Below are positions 1 through 8,825 of a stretch of 64,000 nt of DNA, in pieces. This DNA comes from Chryseobacterium sp. R2A-55 (GTDB lineage: Bacteria; Bacteroidota; Bacteroidia; Flavobacteriales; Weeksellaceae), in NCBI RefSeq assembly GCF_021401085.1, contig NZ_JACBFP010000001.1:372001-436000 (forward strand), read 5' to 3'. A program made the translations under genes and the position numbers. Numbering within the stretch: the stretch's first letter is position 1; each line of letters opens with the position of its first letter. The notes under the pieces are model-generated. The model saw only the letters and a program-made list of their open reading frames with translations, did not search any database and had not been told where the DNA came from.

Positions 1-629
1 TCTGGAGCTTTTTCCACCATTGACCAATTATAAAGGGTCAGTATCCGGTCGGGCGAAATATTCTTATGGGTCACGATTTTTCTAAAACTTTCTGAAACCG
101 TAACAAACAGATCAAACGCTTTGTAATAGAAGCGATCCAGCAAAAAATCCAACAAATGAATGATCCTTTTCGACTTGATGAATCCGGAAACCCTAATGTT
201 TTCAGGGAAAACGTCCTGAATATCCAAAAGCGTTTTGGAGTTTGGCTTGAATAAATTCACCATCCATGCACAAAAGACCACAAAAGGTGAAGACTGCAAA
301 ATGTAGTAAAAGCTGTCTCTTCGGCCATATTTTAGAATTGCGAATGAAGCGAAAATTCCGAACACAAAATAATTCAGAGTCCTCTTGATGCTGCTCAAAC
401 TATGATCTGCGTAAGTAAAAACCCGAATCACCTGAATGCCATCCATCCTTTCTTCGGAAAAAAGCCGGTTTTGATATCCTTCATAGATTTTACCTTTGGG
501 ATAATTGGGAAAACCGGTGATGACAATGGGGTTCCAACCTTTGTCCTTAATTTTTTTAATAAATGTAATATCTTTTAGGTAAGGTTCCGGTGTAAAAAAC
601 TGGGCGATATAGAAAAAATTATTGCTCAT
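1..629 (-). CDS. wbuB: Glycosyltransferase family 4, WbuB-like (N-terminal part, cut by window edge)
   Basis: Reading the minus strand from the ATG at 629 gives an uninterrupted frame of about 209 codons that runs off the window at base 1. It begins MSNNFFYIAQFFTPEPYLKD and continues with VITGFPNYPKGKIYEGY and LLDIQDVFPENIRVSGF, the N-terminal half of a GT4 (GT-B fold) transferase. The first codons overlap the stop of the upstream 2-epimerase gene by 4 bases (ATGA), so the two are translationally coupled. In E. coli O26-type and Pseudomonas O-antigen loci an FnlA-FnlB-FnlC set is followed by WbuB, which is thought to transfer L-FucNAc. The same order here supports that role. The nucleotide-binding C-terminal half with its E-x7-E motif lies outside the window, so the family call is firm but the sugar is inferred. 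Confidence 0.75.
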   Translation of the reverse strand, partial: MSNNFFYIAQFFTPEPYLKDITFIKKIKDKGWNPIVITGFPNYPKGKIYEGYQNRLFSEERMDGIQVIRVFTYADHSLSSIKRTLNYFVFGIFASFAILKYGRRDSFYYILQSSPFVVFCAWMVNLFKPNSKTLLDIQDVFPENIRVSGFIKSKRIIHLLDFLLDRFYYKAFDLFVTVSESFRKIVTHKNISPDRILTLYNWSMVEKAP

Positions 630-1765
630 AAATTTTTACTCCAAACCACACGGTTCACATAATCTGTATAACTCAAAATGATCCGTACAACTTTTTCCGA
701 AACATTCGGCATGGAATAGTCGGAAACTCTTCTGTAGTTTCTTTCAGCGCCGGTTTTTTGTTGCTGAAGCTGTGCAAGTCCCTGTAAGATTCTTTCCGAC
801 GAAAGTCCCACCATCATTACGCTTGCTTCTTCCATTGCTTCAGGTCTTTCATGGGCTTCGCGAATATTCAATGCTCTAAAGTTGAGGATCGATGATTCCT
901 CTGAAATCGTTCCGGAATCTGAAAGAACTGCGAAGCTCCTCATTTGAAGCGCGTTGTAATCCAAAAACCCGAGCGGTTTTAGAAATTGGATTTCAGGACG
1001 CATCTGGATTTGCTTTTTGTCAATCATATTACGTGTCCGCGGATGCGTGGAAACGATGATCTGGTAACCATATTTTTCGGCAATCGTATTTAAACTTTTC
1101 ATCAAACCGTAAAAATTCTTTTCGGAATTGATGTTTTCTTCACGATGTGAACTGATGACGAAATATTTTCCTTCTTCTAAATTCAATCGTGAAAGGACAT
1201 CGGACTTTTCAATTCCCGGTAGATAATGATTCAGCACCTCAAACATTGGCGAACCGGTTTTGATGATTCTGTCTGCCGGAAGTCCTTCCCTTAAAAGATA
1301 TTCTCTGGCGATATCGCTGTACGTCAAATTAATATCTGCGGTGTGATCTACAATTTTACGGTTGGTTTCTTCGGGAACTCTTTGATCGAAGCAGCGGTTT
1401 CCGGCCTCCATGTGGAAAATGGGGATTTGTCTTTTCTTGGCGGGAATCGCGCAAAGACAAGAGTTGGTGTCGCCTAAAACCAAAAATGCATCCGGTTTTA
1501 ATTCTTCCAAAAGCGGATCGATTTTAATTAAAATATTTCCAACGGTTTCTGTTGCGGTTTTTCCTGCAGCGTCCAAAAAATAGTCCGGTTTTCTCAGACC
1601 TAAATCTTCAAAAAAAATTTGGTTGAGCTCATAATCATAATTTTGGCCGGTATGAACAATGACATGTTCCACGGCTTCGGAATGATCGAGTGCGGTAAGA
1701 ACGCGCGCTAATCTAATAATTTCGGGACGGGTTCCGACGACCGTCATCACTTTGAGTTTTTTCAT
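626..1765 (-). CDS. fnlC: UDP-N-acetylglucosamine 2-epimerase family, FnlC/WbjD/CapG type
   Basis: This 379-aa cytoplasmic enzyme of the non-hydrolysing UDP-GlcNAc 2-epimerase family has the expected length. Family motifs are present in order: VGTRPEIIRLARV at the N-terminus, LVLGDTNS near 97, HMEAGNRCFDQRVPEETNR near 120-138, SSHREENI near 208 and LSDSGTISEE near 284. WecB-type enzymes interconvert UDP-GlcNAc and UDP-ManNAc. Next to FnlA and FnlB homologues, the likely reaction is C2 epimerisation of UDP-N-acetyl-L-pneumosamine to UDP-N-acetyl-L-fucosamine, the last step of that route. It lies 14 bases after fnlB and overlaps the next glycosyltransferase by 4 bases, so it is clearly within an operon. 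Family assignment is secure; the FnlC specificity comes from context. Confidence 0.88.
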   Translation of the reverse strand: MKKLKVMTVVGTRPEIIRLARVLTALDHSEAVEHVIVHTGQNYDYELNQIFFEDLGLRKPDYFLDAAGKTATETVGNILIKIDPLLEELKPDAFLVLGDTNSCLCAIPAKKRQIPIFHMEAGNRCFDQRVPEETNRKIVDHTADINLTYSDIAREYLLREGLPADRIIKTGSPMFEVLNHYLPGIEKSDVLSRLNLEEGKYFVISSHREENINSEKNFYGLMKSLNTIAEKYGYQIIVSTHPRTRNMIDKKQIQMRPEIQFLKPLGFLDYNALQMRSFAVLSDSGTISEESSILNFRALNIREAHERPEAMEEASVMMVGLSSERILQGLAQLQQQKTGAERNYRRVSDYSMPNVSEKVVRIILSYTDYVNRVVWSKNL

Positions 1766-1779
1766 TTTTTCTCTAAGAT

Positions 1780-2898
1780 TTAAACTTCTACAAAATAAGT
1801 ATCTGCATCTTCAGGATTGTAGGGCTCATTGATCCAAAAAATGGTGTACAGATCCTCTTCGCCGATATTTTTGATATTGTGGGTGTACCAGATTGGCATA
1901 TCTACATAAGCCGGTTCGGCTCCATCAAGATAATAATCAAGAACTTCATCGGTATCTATTTTTCTGAGCTGAATCAGCGCTTTTCCTTTGATTACTGCAA
2001 ATCTTTCAATTTTTCTGGTATGGAAATGATTTCCCCGGGTAATTCCCGGAACGGTGGTGGAGAAAGAACATTGCCCGCCAATTCCCAAACGGATCACTTC
2101 CACAAAAGCTCCACGCGGATCGGTGTGCTGGGTGAATTTAACGGGATAATGATTTTTTAAGTCAAAATAACATCTGAACGTGTTGAACAGCTGGTAATCA
2201 AAATCAGTTTTCAGTTCCGGGATTTCGCCTCCATCGAAATAGAGTTTTTTGAAGTTCTCCAGTTTTGAAAGGACTTCGGATACTTTTATGGTTATTTTGT
2301 GAGGAACCGAATATTCTTCATTGGTTTCGCCAGTTCTGATTTGCCTGATTATTTCCTGAACCAGGTCTCCCACATAAATCAGCTTCACTTCTCCATCATG
2401 GTCAATCACAGGATTTTCTCCGTGAGTCAGTTTATGGCAAAAAGTAGCGATGAAAGAATTATAATTGGGTTGCCCGAATGGACCGAAAACATTGGGAATA
2501 ATCATTCCGCCAAATTTTCCGCCATTGCTTTTTGCCCATTTTGCCAATAATTCCCTGCCTTCTTTCTTGGATTTTCCATAAAGGTTATCCCGTTCTTCCT
2601 GTGAAGAGGAAGAGAAAAGAACATGTGCCGTTGAACCGGTTCTTTCCAATGAATCGGTCAATTTTTTAACCAGACCCATATTGTTTTCATAAATCACTTC
2701 GGGATCCGGATGACGGTTCATGGCAGCCAGGTGTACAATGACATCACACTGCTTCACGAAATCATCCATTTGACCGGAATTTTCAAAAAATTCTTTATGG
2801 AAATCAATCCTTTGAAATTCCTCTGGAAACAGACCCAAGGTGTTATACAGACTTGAGCCAACAAATCCATTCTGCCCGGTAATTCCTATTTTTATCAT
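1780..2898 (-). CDS. fnlB: Bifunctional SDR/cupin sugar reductase, FnlB/WbjC/CapF type
   Basis: The 372-aa protein has two domains. Residues 1 to about 245 form a short-chain dehydrogenase/epimerase with the nucleotide-binding motif GITGQNGFVGSSLY and a YGKSKKEG segment (Y-x-x-x-K). Residues about 250-372 form a cupin barrel with HTDPRGAFVEV and GNHFHTRKIERF, the metal-binding type of His-containing motif. This exact fusion is known from Staphylococcus aureus CapF and E. coli FnlB, where the cupin part epimerises at C3 and the SDR part reduces C4 with NADPH in UDP-L-FucNAc synthesis. The ATG overlaps the stop of the upstream cupin gene by 4 bases. Both catalytic domains look intact. Confidence 0.88.
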   Translation of the reverse strand: MIKIGITGQNGFVGSSLYNTLGLFPEEFQRIDFHKEFFENSGQMDDFVKQCDVIVHLAAMNRHPDPEVIYENNMGLVKKLTDSLERTGSTAHVLFSSSSQEERDNLYGKSKKEGRELLAKWAKSNGGKFGGMIIPNVFGPFGQPNYNSFIATFCHKLTHGENPVIDHDGEVKLIYVGDLVQEIIRQIRTGETNEEYSVPHKITIKVSEVLSKLENFKKLYFDGGEIPELKTDFDYQLFNTFRCYFDLKNHYPVKFTQHTDPRGAFVEVIRLGIGGQCSFSTTVPGITRGNHFHTRKIERFAVIKGKALIQLRKIDTDEVLDYYLDGAEPAYVDMPIWYTHNIKNIGEEDLYTIFWINEPYNPEDADTYFVEV

Positions 2899-3314
2899 AA
2901 GTTATTTTTAAAGTAATCCAATGGGAAACGGTATTCATCCTGAATTTCTCCGAAACCATAATCTGCTAAAACCAAAAGTTTGCTGTCGTCTTTCTTTGCC
3001 TGGATTGCGGTGACGCAACCAGCAGGAACATGCAGGAAAGTTAGCGCTTTATCCTGCAAAATATATTTCAAGATCATTAAATCTTTTGAAGGATTCTCAA
3101 AATCATCGATCTTTATCACAGAAATCTCAAATTCACCGGCAACACATGCGAACCAACGCTGCTCTATCTGATGTCCTTGCCAACCCCGGACGAAATCTGT
3201 TGAAAAGTTTTCAATCGTATAAATCCTTTTGACCTCCGAAGGATTAAAATCATTATTAAAAGTAATAATGCCTCTTTCGTCCTGGTGGAAACTGCCATTC
3301 AGCAACATACCCAT
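2895..3314 (-). CDS. Stand-alone cupin, WxcM/FdtA-like sugar ketoisomerase or epimerase
   Basis: This 139-aa protein resembles the RmlC-like/WxcM-like cupins: it has a GSFHQDERGIITFNND start, FVRGWQGHQIEQRWFACVAG (one conserved His-type motif) and FLHVPAGCVTAIQA. Members of this group isomerise or epimerise nucleotide-linked keto-sugars. It is wedged between the fnlA and fnlB homologues with a 20-base gap upstream and a 4-base ATGA overlap downstream, so it is expressed with the UDP-L-FucNAc genes. FnlB already carries its own C3-epimerase cupin, so this protein either assists that step or makes a variant sugar. The substrate cannot be read from the sequence. Confidence 0.7.
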   Translation of the reverse strand: MGMLLNGSFHQDERGIITFNNDFNPSEVKRIYTIENFSTDFVRGWQGHQIEQRWFACVAGEFEISVIKIDDFENPSKDLMILKYILQDKALTFLHVPAGCVTAIQAKKDDSKLLVLADYGFGEIQDEYRFPLDYFKNNL

Positions 3315-3334
3315 AGTTTTTATGCTCGACTATC

Positions 3335-4369
3335 TTAATATGGATATTGCAACACGTCTTCCCCAAAAATTTCTTTTCTGATCAGAGGCAGTTTGGAAAT
3401 AAGTTTTTTCAGGCCTTCCACTCCCTGCTGATGCGTGTTGTGTGAATGATAATCTTCCACTTTGGAGATATCCTCGGTTCCTTCTGAAAAATATTTGGCA
3501 TAATTTAAATCACGGTTATCCGCCGGAATTCTGTAGAATTGGCCCATATCTTCTGCATTCAGCATTTCCTCCCTTGTACAAAGAGTTTCATATAATTTTT
3601 CACCATGGCGGGTTCCAATAATCTTGATCGGAACTTCTTTGCCGGTCAGCTCAATTAAAGCCTGCGCCAAATCCCCTATACTTCCTGCGGGAGCTTTGTT
3701 CACGAATAAGTCCCCCGGATTTCCATTTTCAAATGCAAATAAAACCAAATCTACCGCATCTTCCAAAGACATAAAAAATCTCGACATCTGAGGATCGGTG
3801 ATGGTAATGGGTTCTCCTTTTTGGATTTGACTTAAAAACAAAGGAATTACAGAACCGCGAGATGCCATTACATTTCCGTAACGAGTTAAACAAACCACGG
3901 TATCAGTAAGATTTCGGGATTCTGCAACCGCTACTTTTTCCATCATTGCTTTAGAGATTCCCATGGCATTGATCGGATAAGCTGCTTTATCTGTGCTCAG
4001 GCAGATCACTTTTTTCACTTTGTTGGTTCCTGCTGCACGGATGACGTTTGAGGTTCCCTCCACATTGGTTTTCACGGCCTGCATTGGAAAAAATTCACAT
4101 GACGGCACCTGTTTTAAAGCTGCTGCATGAAAAATATAATCTACTCCTCTTGTGGCGGGTTCCACTCCGTTGTAATCCCGCACATCGCCAATATAGTATT
4201 TTATTTTATCATTTTTGTAGAGGTTTCTCATGTCATCCTGTTTCTTTTCATCCCGGGAAAAGATTCGGATTTCCCTGAAATGGTCTGTATGTAAGAAACG
4301 GTTGAGCACAGCAGTACCGAAAGATCCGGTTCCACCGGTGATGAGGAGGGTTTTATCTTTTATTTGCAT
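3335..4369 (-). CDS. fnlA: UDP-GlcNAc 4,6-dehydratase/5-epimerase, FnlA/WbjB/CapE type
   Basis: This 344-aa soluble SDR has the size expected for FnlA/CapE and lacks the N-terminal membrane segments of the PglF/CapD type. It shows LLITGGTGSFGTAVL (dinucleotide binding), IFSRDEKKQDDMR, AALKQVPSCEFFPMQAVKTNV, and the active-site region LSTDKAAYPINAMGISK, where Met replaces the usual SDR Tyr before x3-K as in the FlaA1/CapE family. The enzyme converts UDP-GlcNAc to UDP-2-acetamido-2,6-dideoxy-beta-L-arabino-hex-4-ulose, the first step toward UDP-L-FucNAc. It starts 1 base after the upstream GT4 gene ends. The C-terminal extension (DYHSHNTHQQGVEGLKKL) is typical of this subfamily. Confidence 0.88.
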   Translation of the reverse strand: MQIKDKTLLITGGTGSFGTAVLNRFLHTDHFREIRIFSRDEKKQDDMRNLYKNDKIKYYIGDVRDYNGVEPATRGVDYIFHAAALKQVPSCEFFPMQAVKTNVEGTSNVIRAAGTNKVKKVICLSTDKAAYPINAMGISKAMMEKVAVAESRNLTDTVVCLTRYGNVMASRGSVIPLFLSQIQKGEPITITDPQMSRFFMSLEDAVDLVLFAFENGNPGDLFVNKAPAGSIGDLAQALIELTGKEVPIKIIGTRHGEKLYETLCTREEMLNAEDMGQFYRIPADNRDLNYAKYFSEGTEDISKVEDYHSHNTHQQGVEGLKKLISKLPLIRKEIFGEDVLQYPY

Positions 4370-4370
4370 A

Positions 4371-5372
4371 TTATTGTAATAACGCTATTAATTCATCTAT
4401 TTGATTTGGAACCTTATTTACGGCAGGTTTCACGTCTTTGTGCAAAGATAATAATAATGCCTCAACGATGGATTCCACTTGGAGCGGATTAAAGGTTAAG
4501 CTTGGTTCACAAACTGCATGGGTATAAGGAAGATCGGCCGCGATCACCCTACAGCCAAGGTTTATTGCTTCTACTAAACCCAAACCGAAGCTTTCTGCCA
4601 AGGAAGGAAAGATCAAAAATTCAGCACTCCGATAAACTTTTGCCAGTTGATCTCTATTTACAAAACCAATATTTTCAATGGGATATCCCTGCCCGATTTT
4701 CTGGTTAATGAGTTCCACAGTTTCAGGATAATTTTCAGAAACCGTCAAGATCAGCTTTCCTGTTTGTTTTTGGTCGAAAAATTGACAGAATGCGTCGATC
4801 AGGTTTTTATGGTTTTTGTGAGGTGTTGCATTGCTTACGTAGAGATAGGCGTTTTTAATTCTTATTGTTTCTCCCTCATTTTTTAAAGGAGGATAAAATG
4901 GCAACACCTTCACATTTGAAACTTTGTATTTCTTTTGAAACTGGCTCTTTATCAAATCAGATTGAACTAGCCAGAAATCGGTATTCTTCCTCAAAGTCCT
5001 TAAAATCAAAGCCTTTAAATTATAGAGAAATTTGTTTTTCAGTGAAAAATTTTCCGGTATTTTCAAATAAAGCAGCTGATGAAAATAAGTATAAACTTTA
5101 GCATTCATCTTCCGTAAAGGCGGCAGATTGCCGAAACAAAGAACAGCATTAAACTCATTTTCACGGGCTTTATAAAATTCTTTCCTATTTCTCAAACCCG
5201 CTTCCATGAAGATCACTCTATTTTTCAACCCGGCATAAAATGGGTCGCTCTCTATTCTTTTATCCATAAGAATCAGAACCTCAACATCCCGACTTCCCAA
5301 CTCGGTAATCAAATAATCGAGCAGTACTTTTCCTCCGCCACCATTGACATATAGCGCGTCAATTAGGATCAT
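4371..5372 (-). CDS. Glycosyltransferase family 4
   Basis: The 333-aa cytoplasmic protein has a GT-B layout. The N-terminal half starts MILIDALYVNGGGGKVLLDYL, the Gly-rich loop of GT4 enzymes. The C-terminal half carries LYVSNATPHKNHKNLIDAF and FPSLAESFGLGLVEAINLG, which contains the retaining E-x7-E nucleotide-sugar motif. It shares 14 bases with the preceding GT4 gene and is followed after 1 base by fnlA, so it belongs to the assembly part of the locus. It adds one sugar of the repeat unit from an NDP-sugar on the inner face of the membrane. Donor and acceptor cannot be deduced. Confidence 0.85.
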   Translation of the reverse strand: MILIDALYVNGGGGKVLLDYLITELGSRDVEVLILMDKRIESDPFYAGLKNRVIFMEAGLRNRKEFYKARENEFNAVLCFGNLPPLRKMNAKVYTYFHQLLYLKIPENFSLKNKFLYNLKALILRTLRKNTDFWLVQSDLIKSQFQKKYKVSNVKVLPFYPPLKNEGETIRIKNAYLYVSNATPHKNHKNLIDAFCQFFDQKQTGKLILTVSENYPETVELINQKIGQGYPIENIGFVNRDQLAKVYRSAEFLIFPSLAESFGLGLVEAINLGCRVIAADLPYTHAVCEPSLTFNPLQVESIVEALLLSLHKDVKPAVNKVPNQIDELIALLQ

Positions 5373-6360
5373 TTTCTTTCACTATTTTATGGTATAATTG
5401 GATATATTGCTTGGTAATATTTTCCATACTGTATTTTTTAATATTTTCTCTACCTTGCAAAATCAATTTCTTTTTCAATTCAGGATTTTTAATAATTTTT
5501 TCAACAGCTTCCTTGATTTGGGCAGAAGATTCTGGATTTACCAGCAGAGCAGAATCAGAAGCCAGTTCCCTCATTGGGGAAATATTGGAAGTGATTACTG
5601 CGCAATTATGTGCTTGCGCTTCGAGAATTGGCAATCCAAATCCTTCATATAATGATGGAAAGCATAAAATATCCGCCTGATCATAGCATTCATTCAGAAC
5701 TTGATCGGAAATTTGGACTTGGTTCTCGTATCTTATTTTTCTTCTGGCCAATTCGTTCTTTTGATTATCTGAAAGTTCACCCACGATGGTCAGAGAAATA
5801 TCTAGGTTGGCAATCGCCTCAATAATTCTGTCCACATTCTTGTTTGCTCTTGTACCCACAACTAATACATGGGGTTTAAGGTTGTCTTTTTCAAGGATTA
5901 ACGGAGCCACTTCGCTGGTCAGTGGATTAGGAATCACGGTGATTTTCTGTGCGGCATCCGGAAGCAATTCAATAATTTCATTTTTGGTTTTTTCAGAAAC
6001 CACGGTGATATACCTTGATTTTTTGACAGGAAAATAAAACCATAGAAAATAATAAATTTTCTTTCTGATACCGCTCAAATAGCGCAATCCAACCAAATCG
6101 TGGATAGTCAGCACCGTTCTTTTAGGATCTAGACCCAAAACTGACCAGTGAATATCTCCAGTGACATGATTGATATCTGCTTGATTCTTCCTAAAAAAAA
6201 GAATTGCACAGAGTAATCCGAAAATTGTAAATGGGTAGGGATTTGCTATTTTCCTACCCTCTATTCCCTCTATTTTCATCTGCTGCGAAATGGTATCGAA
6301 AACTTTTTCGATACTGATTTGATGTGCATGAAACTGTCTGAAAAGATAGTGAATCTTCAT
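5359..6360 (-). CDS. Glycosyltransferase family 4
   Basis: This is a second 333-aa GT4 enzyme, unlike its neighbour in sequence. MKIHYLFRQFHAHQISIEKVF opens the N-terminal lobe. DINHVTGDIHWSVLGLD and TVLTIHDLVGLRYLSG are typical of mannosyltransferase-like GT4 enzymes, and VLVVGTRANKNVDRIIEAI plus FPSLYEGFGLPILEAQA form the C-terminal donor site with E-x7-E. The start overlaps the stop of the EpsG-like gene by one base (TAATG). A role in repeat-unit assembly is inferred from position; substrates are unknown. Confidence 0.85.
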   Translation of the reverse strand: MKIHYLFRQFHAHQISIEKVFDTISQQMKIEGIEGRKIANPYPFTIFGLLCAILFFRKNQADINHVTGDIHWSVLGLDPKRTVLTIHDLVGLRYLSGIRKKIYYFLWFYFPVKKSRYITVVSEKTKNEIIELLPDAAQKITVIPNPLTSEVAPLILEKDNLKPHVLVVGTRANKNVDRIIEAIANLDISLTIVGELSDNQKNELARRKIRYENQVQISDQVLNECYDQADILCFPSLYEGFGLPILEAQAHNCAVITSNISPMRELASDSALLVNPESSAQIKEAVEKIIKNPELKKKLILQGRENIKKYSMENITKQYIQLYHKIVKENDPN

Positions 6361-7421
6361 TAAAAAGTAAAATAAAGTGTTCTAAATGGAAAGAAAAGTT
6401 CAGGGAAATAATGGGTGTTTTTATAAATAAGAAAACCACAAAAAAATAAATAGAGAGAAATCAATAAATATTTCTTTTTGTGGCGCATGATGATCGGAAC
6501 AAACCAGGAATAAAGCACCGCCTCAAACACGAGATAATACACGCCAATCCTGGAGGCGATGTACTCCAGGTCCTGATACATCAGAATGTAGGTGAACAAC
6601 GACAAGAAAAGAACATTGAACACGAAATCAAACTTTAGATTTGACCTCAATTCTTTTTCAAAAACCAACATCAAGATGAGCGGAAGTAATCTTCTGACCA
6701 CACCGAGCGAAAACCCAACGACTGAAAATTCGCTGCTAGGAATTGCATCGTAAATGATGGCTTTCTTTGTTGTGATGTTCGGGGCAAAATTGAATATAAG
6801 AAAATTGAGCACCGGTTTGCTGAAATGGAAAATTTGCATGAAAAATGCAAAAACCAATAAATAACTATAAATTTTGAGGTCAACCCGTTTGTTCAATAAT
6901 ATAAATGGCAGAAGAAAAAATGCAGACTGATGGATGAAAATGGCCAGTAGAATAGACAGAGCAAAATAGATTTTTTGCCGCGGAAGAAAATAGGCAGATG
7001 CGAACATTCCAATCGAGAGTGCCAAAATTTGTCTATTGCTGCCCATCAGTCCGATCGTGATGCAGAATAAGAATAAAAGCGCGGTATTTTTGTATTCGGT
7101 GAATTTGGACAAAGCCAGATAATAAAGCAGATAAACCAGTGAAAAATAAATCAGCAAAAATCCGGGATAAGGCAATTTCAAAGCAGAAAAAAAATTCACC
7201 ATTAATTTATAGACATACTCGTAACTGCTGTCGGTATCGCCCTGCATTGCGGCGTAATAATGATCGTATCCGTACGTGAAATCAATTCCACTATGGTTTT
7301 TAATAGCTTCAACGGTGATAAGCAAGATCAGCAAAAACGCAAAGCACCAATTTTTAAACTTAAAATTGAATGCTTCCAAAAGAAAAGAAAATGCCAATAA
7401 GGCAAAAAGAAGAATAATCAT
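6360..7421 (-). CDS. EpsG-family polysaccharide polymerase-like membrane protein
   Basis: The 353-aa protein is almost entirely hydrophobic, with about ten predicted membrane segments. The motif FTYGYDHYYAAMQGDTDSSYEYVYKLM lies in the first external loop, followed by GLMGSNRQILALSIGMFASAYFL and AIFIHQSAFFLLPF; this pattern (R-Q-x-L, then I-H-x-S-A) is characteristic of the EpsG family (Wzy-like polymerases of exopolysaccharide loci). It would link lipid-bound repeat units on the periplasmic face. It overlaps both neighbours by one base. A second, unrelated polymerase candidate lies at 8826-10265, so which of the two polymerises the main chain is open. Confidence 0.75.
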   Translation of the reverse strand: MIILLFALLAFSFLLEAFNFKFKNWCFAFLLILLITVEAIKNHSGIDFTYGYDHYYAAMQGDTDSSYEYVYKLMVNFFSALKLPYPGFLLIYFSLVYLLYYLALSKFTEYKNTALLFLFCITIGLMGSNRQILALSIGMFASAYFLPRQKIYFALSILLAIFIHQSAFFLLPFILLNKRVDLKIYSYLLVFAFFMQIFHFSKPVLNFLIFNFAPNITTKKAIIYDAIPSSEFSVVGFSLGVVRRLLPLILMLVFEKELRSNLKFDFVFNVLFLSLFTYILMYQDLEYIASRIGVYYLVFEAVLYSWFVPIIMRHKKKYLLISLYLFFCGFLIYKNTHYFPELFFPFRTLYFTF

Positions 7422-8821
7422 TACTTGATTGGCAGAAATGTAGATTTGTAATTAAAGTCCTTCATCCACTGGTGTACATGATTGCCCATCTTCATTCCAC
7501 CATCCGCAGTCTCATTGCTTCCTATAACATTTACAGAGGCGCGAGCCCATAAATCGACAATAAAGAGATTTTCGAATTTCTCCGGAATATTGCTACCAAT
7601 AATATTTAAGGCATTGTGAAAATTATTGTTCATGGCACCGGAAAGCTTAATCCGCATTTTCTTATCTTTAGGAAAATAGGTAAAGGTACTTCCGATGATG
7701 TTTAAAGTACCGCCGCCATGAAAAATCAAGATTCCATCTGCAGCTGAATCGAAATAATCATATTGGGAACCCGATGCAGAATACCATAGGTTTTGGAATG
7801 TCACATTATCCGGATATTCATGAATTCCATTGAGATACCCCTCGTTTCGATAAATCCTGCTTGTTCCTTCCAATCTGACCCCGGAAACGAGCAATGTTTC
7901 ATTCGGATTATTTCGAACAATATAGGTATCAACATTTGATGCGCCACCTCCTGTAATTGAGCCGCCTACTCCTCCGAAAATAAACGCATTCTTTACACCA
8001 ACGATGTAGGAATTTTGAAAATTGTGAATCAGGTTGTTTCCAGCTTTTCCATCTCCAAGATTAAATGCTGACCGAAAAAAATCCGTTTCCTTAGGAGTCC
8101 AGTTACCGTTAAACGAGCAGTTGTACCACATTGACATATCATTTTGATTATGTCCGTCAATTCGGACTGCATCTTTAAATCGACCAGAAATATTGCGAAT
8201 ATTGGTAAAAGAATTTTGTGTTGAACTTCTTTTCGGATAACCCACCGGTTGCACATCGCTTTTCTTATCTCCCCAATAAATGTAAATAAAATTATCACAG
8301 GAAGAACCTGGTGCACCACCGAAATAGAAGTTTTCATAAACCCCATATGCTGTACCATTTAGCTCAAAAACCGACGAAATCTTTGTATTTTCTTTGATTT
8401 CCAACAAAGTCCCAATACCTCCACCGTAGATGTGTATTCCTTCTACATTCGTGATTTTTATAGGTTTATCGATGACATAAGTTCCCTCGGGAAGGTAAAT
8501 TGAATATTTTGCCCTTCTCCATGGCCCAAGGTTAACTGAAGCAAAATCTACTGCCTTTTGAATGGCGTCTGAAGTATTACCAAACCAAGTCACGTTAATA
8601 ATATTTTGTGGGATAACCCGCTTATAAAAATTGTTATTGATTTTTTTATAGATTACATCGTCCACCTGCTGATCATCAATCATTTTGCCTTCATCAGAAG
8701 TAGTTACCTTTCGAAAGCTTACAGATTCTTTTGAATTTCGGTCTGTGACGCTTATTACATCTGAATTTTGTGCTAGTCCTACAAAAGGTATCGCAATGAA
8801 CAATAATAGTATTGATTTCAT
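7421..8821 (-). CDS. Secreted right-handed beta-helix protein, possible polysaccharide lyase/hydrolase
   Basis: The 466-aa protein starts with a clear signal peptide (MKSILLLFIAIPFVGLAQ) and so is periplasmic or exported. Residues about 75-135 read TWFGNTSDAIQKAVDFA and YLPEGTYVIDKPIKITNVE, the opening of pectate-lyase-3/GH28-like parallel beta-helices. The body is rich in N- and G-containing rungs (for example GGGTLNIIGSTF). Enzymes of this fold cut or modify acidic polysaccharides. It sits between the two polymerase candidates with a 1-base overlap to the EpsG-like gene and a 4-base gap from the Wzy-like gene, so it is co-expressed with polymer synthesis. It could trim or release chains, or act as a carbohydrate-binding scaffold. 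No catalytic residues were identified. Confidence 0.65.
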   Translation of the reverse strand: MKSILLLFIAIPFVGLAQNSDVISVTDRNSKESVSFRKVTTSDEGKMIDDQQVDDVIYKKINNNFYKRVIPQNIINVTWFGNTSDAIQKAVDFASVNLGPWRRAKYSIYLPEGTYVIDKPIKITNVEGIHIYGGGIGTLLEIKENTKISSVFELNGTAYGVYENFYFGGAPGSSCDNFIYIYWGDKKSDVQPVGYPKRSSTQNSFTNIRNISGRFKDAVRIDGHNQNDMSMWYNCSFNGNWTPKETDFFRSAFNLGDGKAGNNLIHNFQNSYIVGVKNAFIFGGVGGSITGGGASNVDTYIVRNNPNETLLVSGVRLEGTSRIYRNEGYLNGIHEYPDNVTFQNLWYSASGSQYDYFDSAADGILIFHGGGTLNIIGSTFTYFPKDKKMRIKLSGAMNNNFHNALNIIGSNIPEKFENLFIVDLWARASVNVIGSNETADGGMKMGNHVHQWMKDFNYKSTFLPIK

Positions 8822-8825
8822 AATT

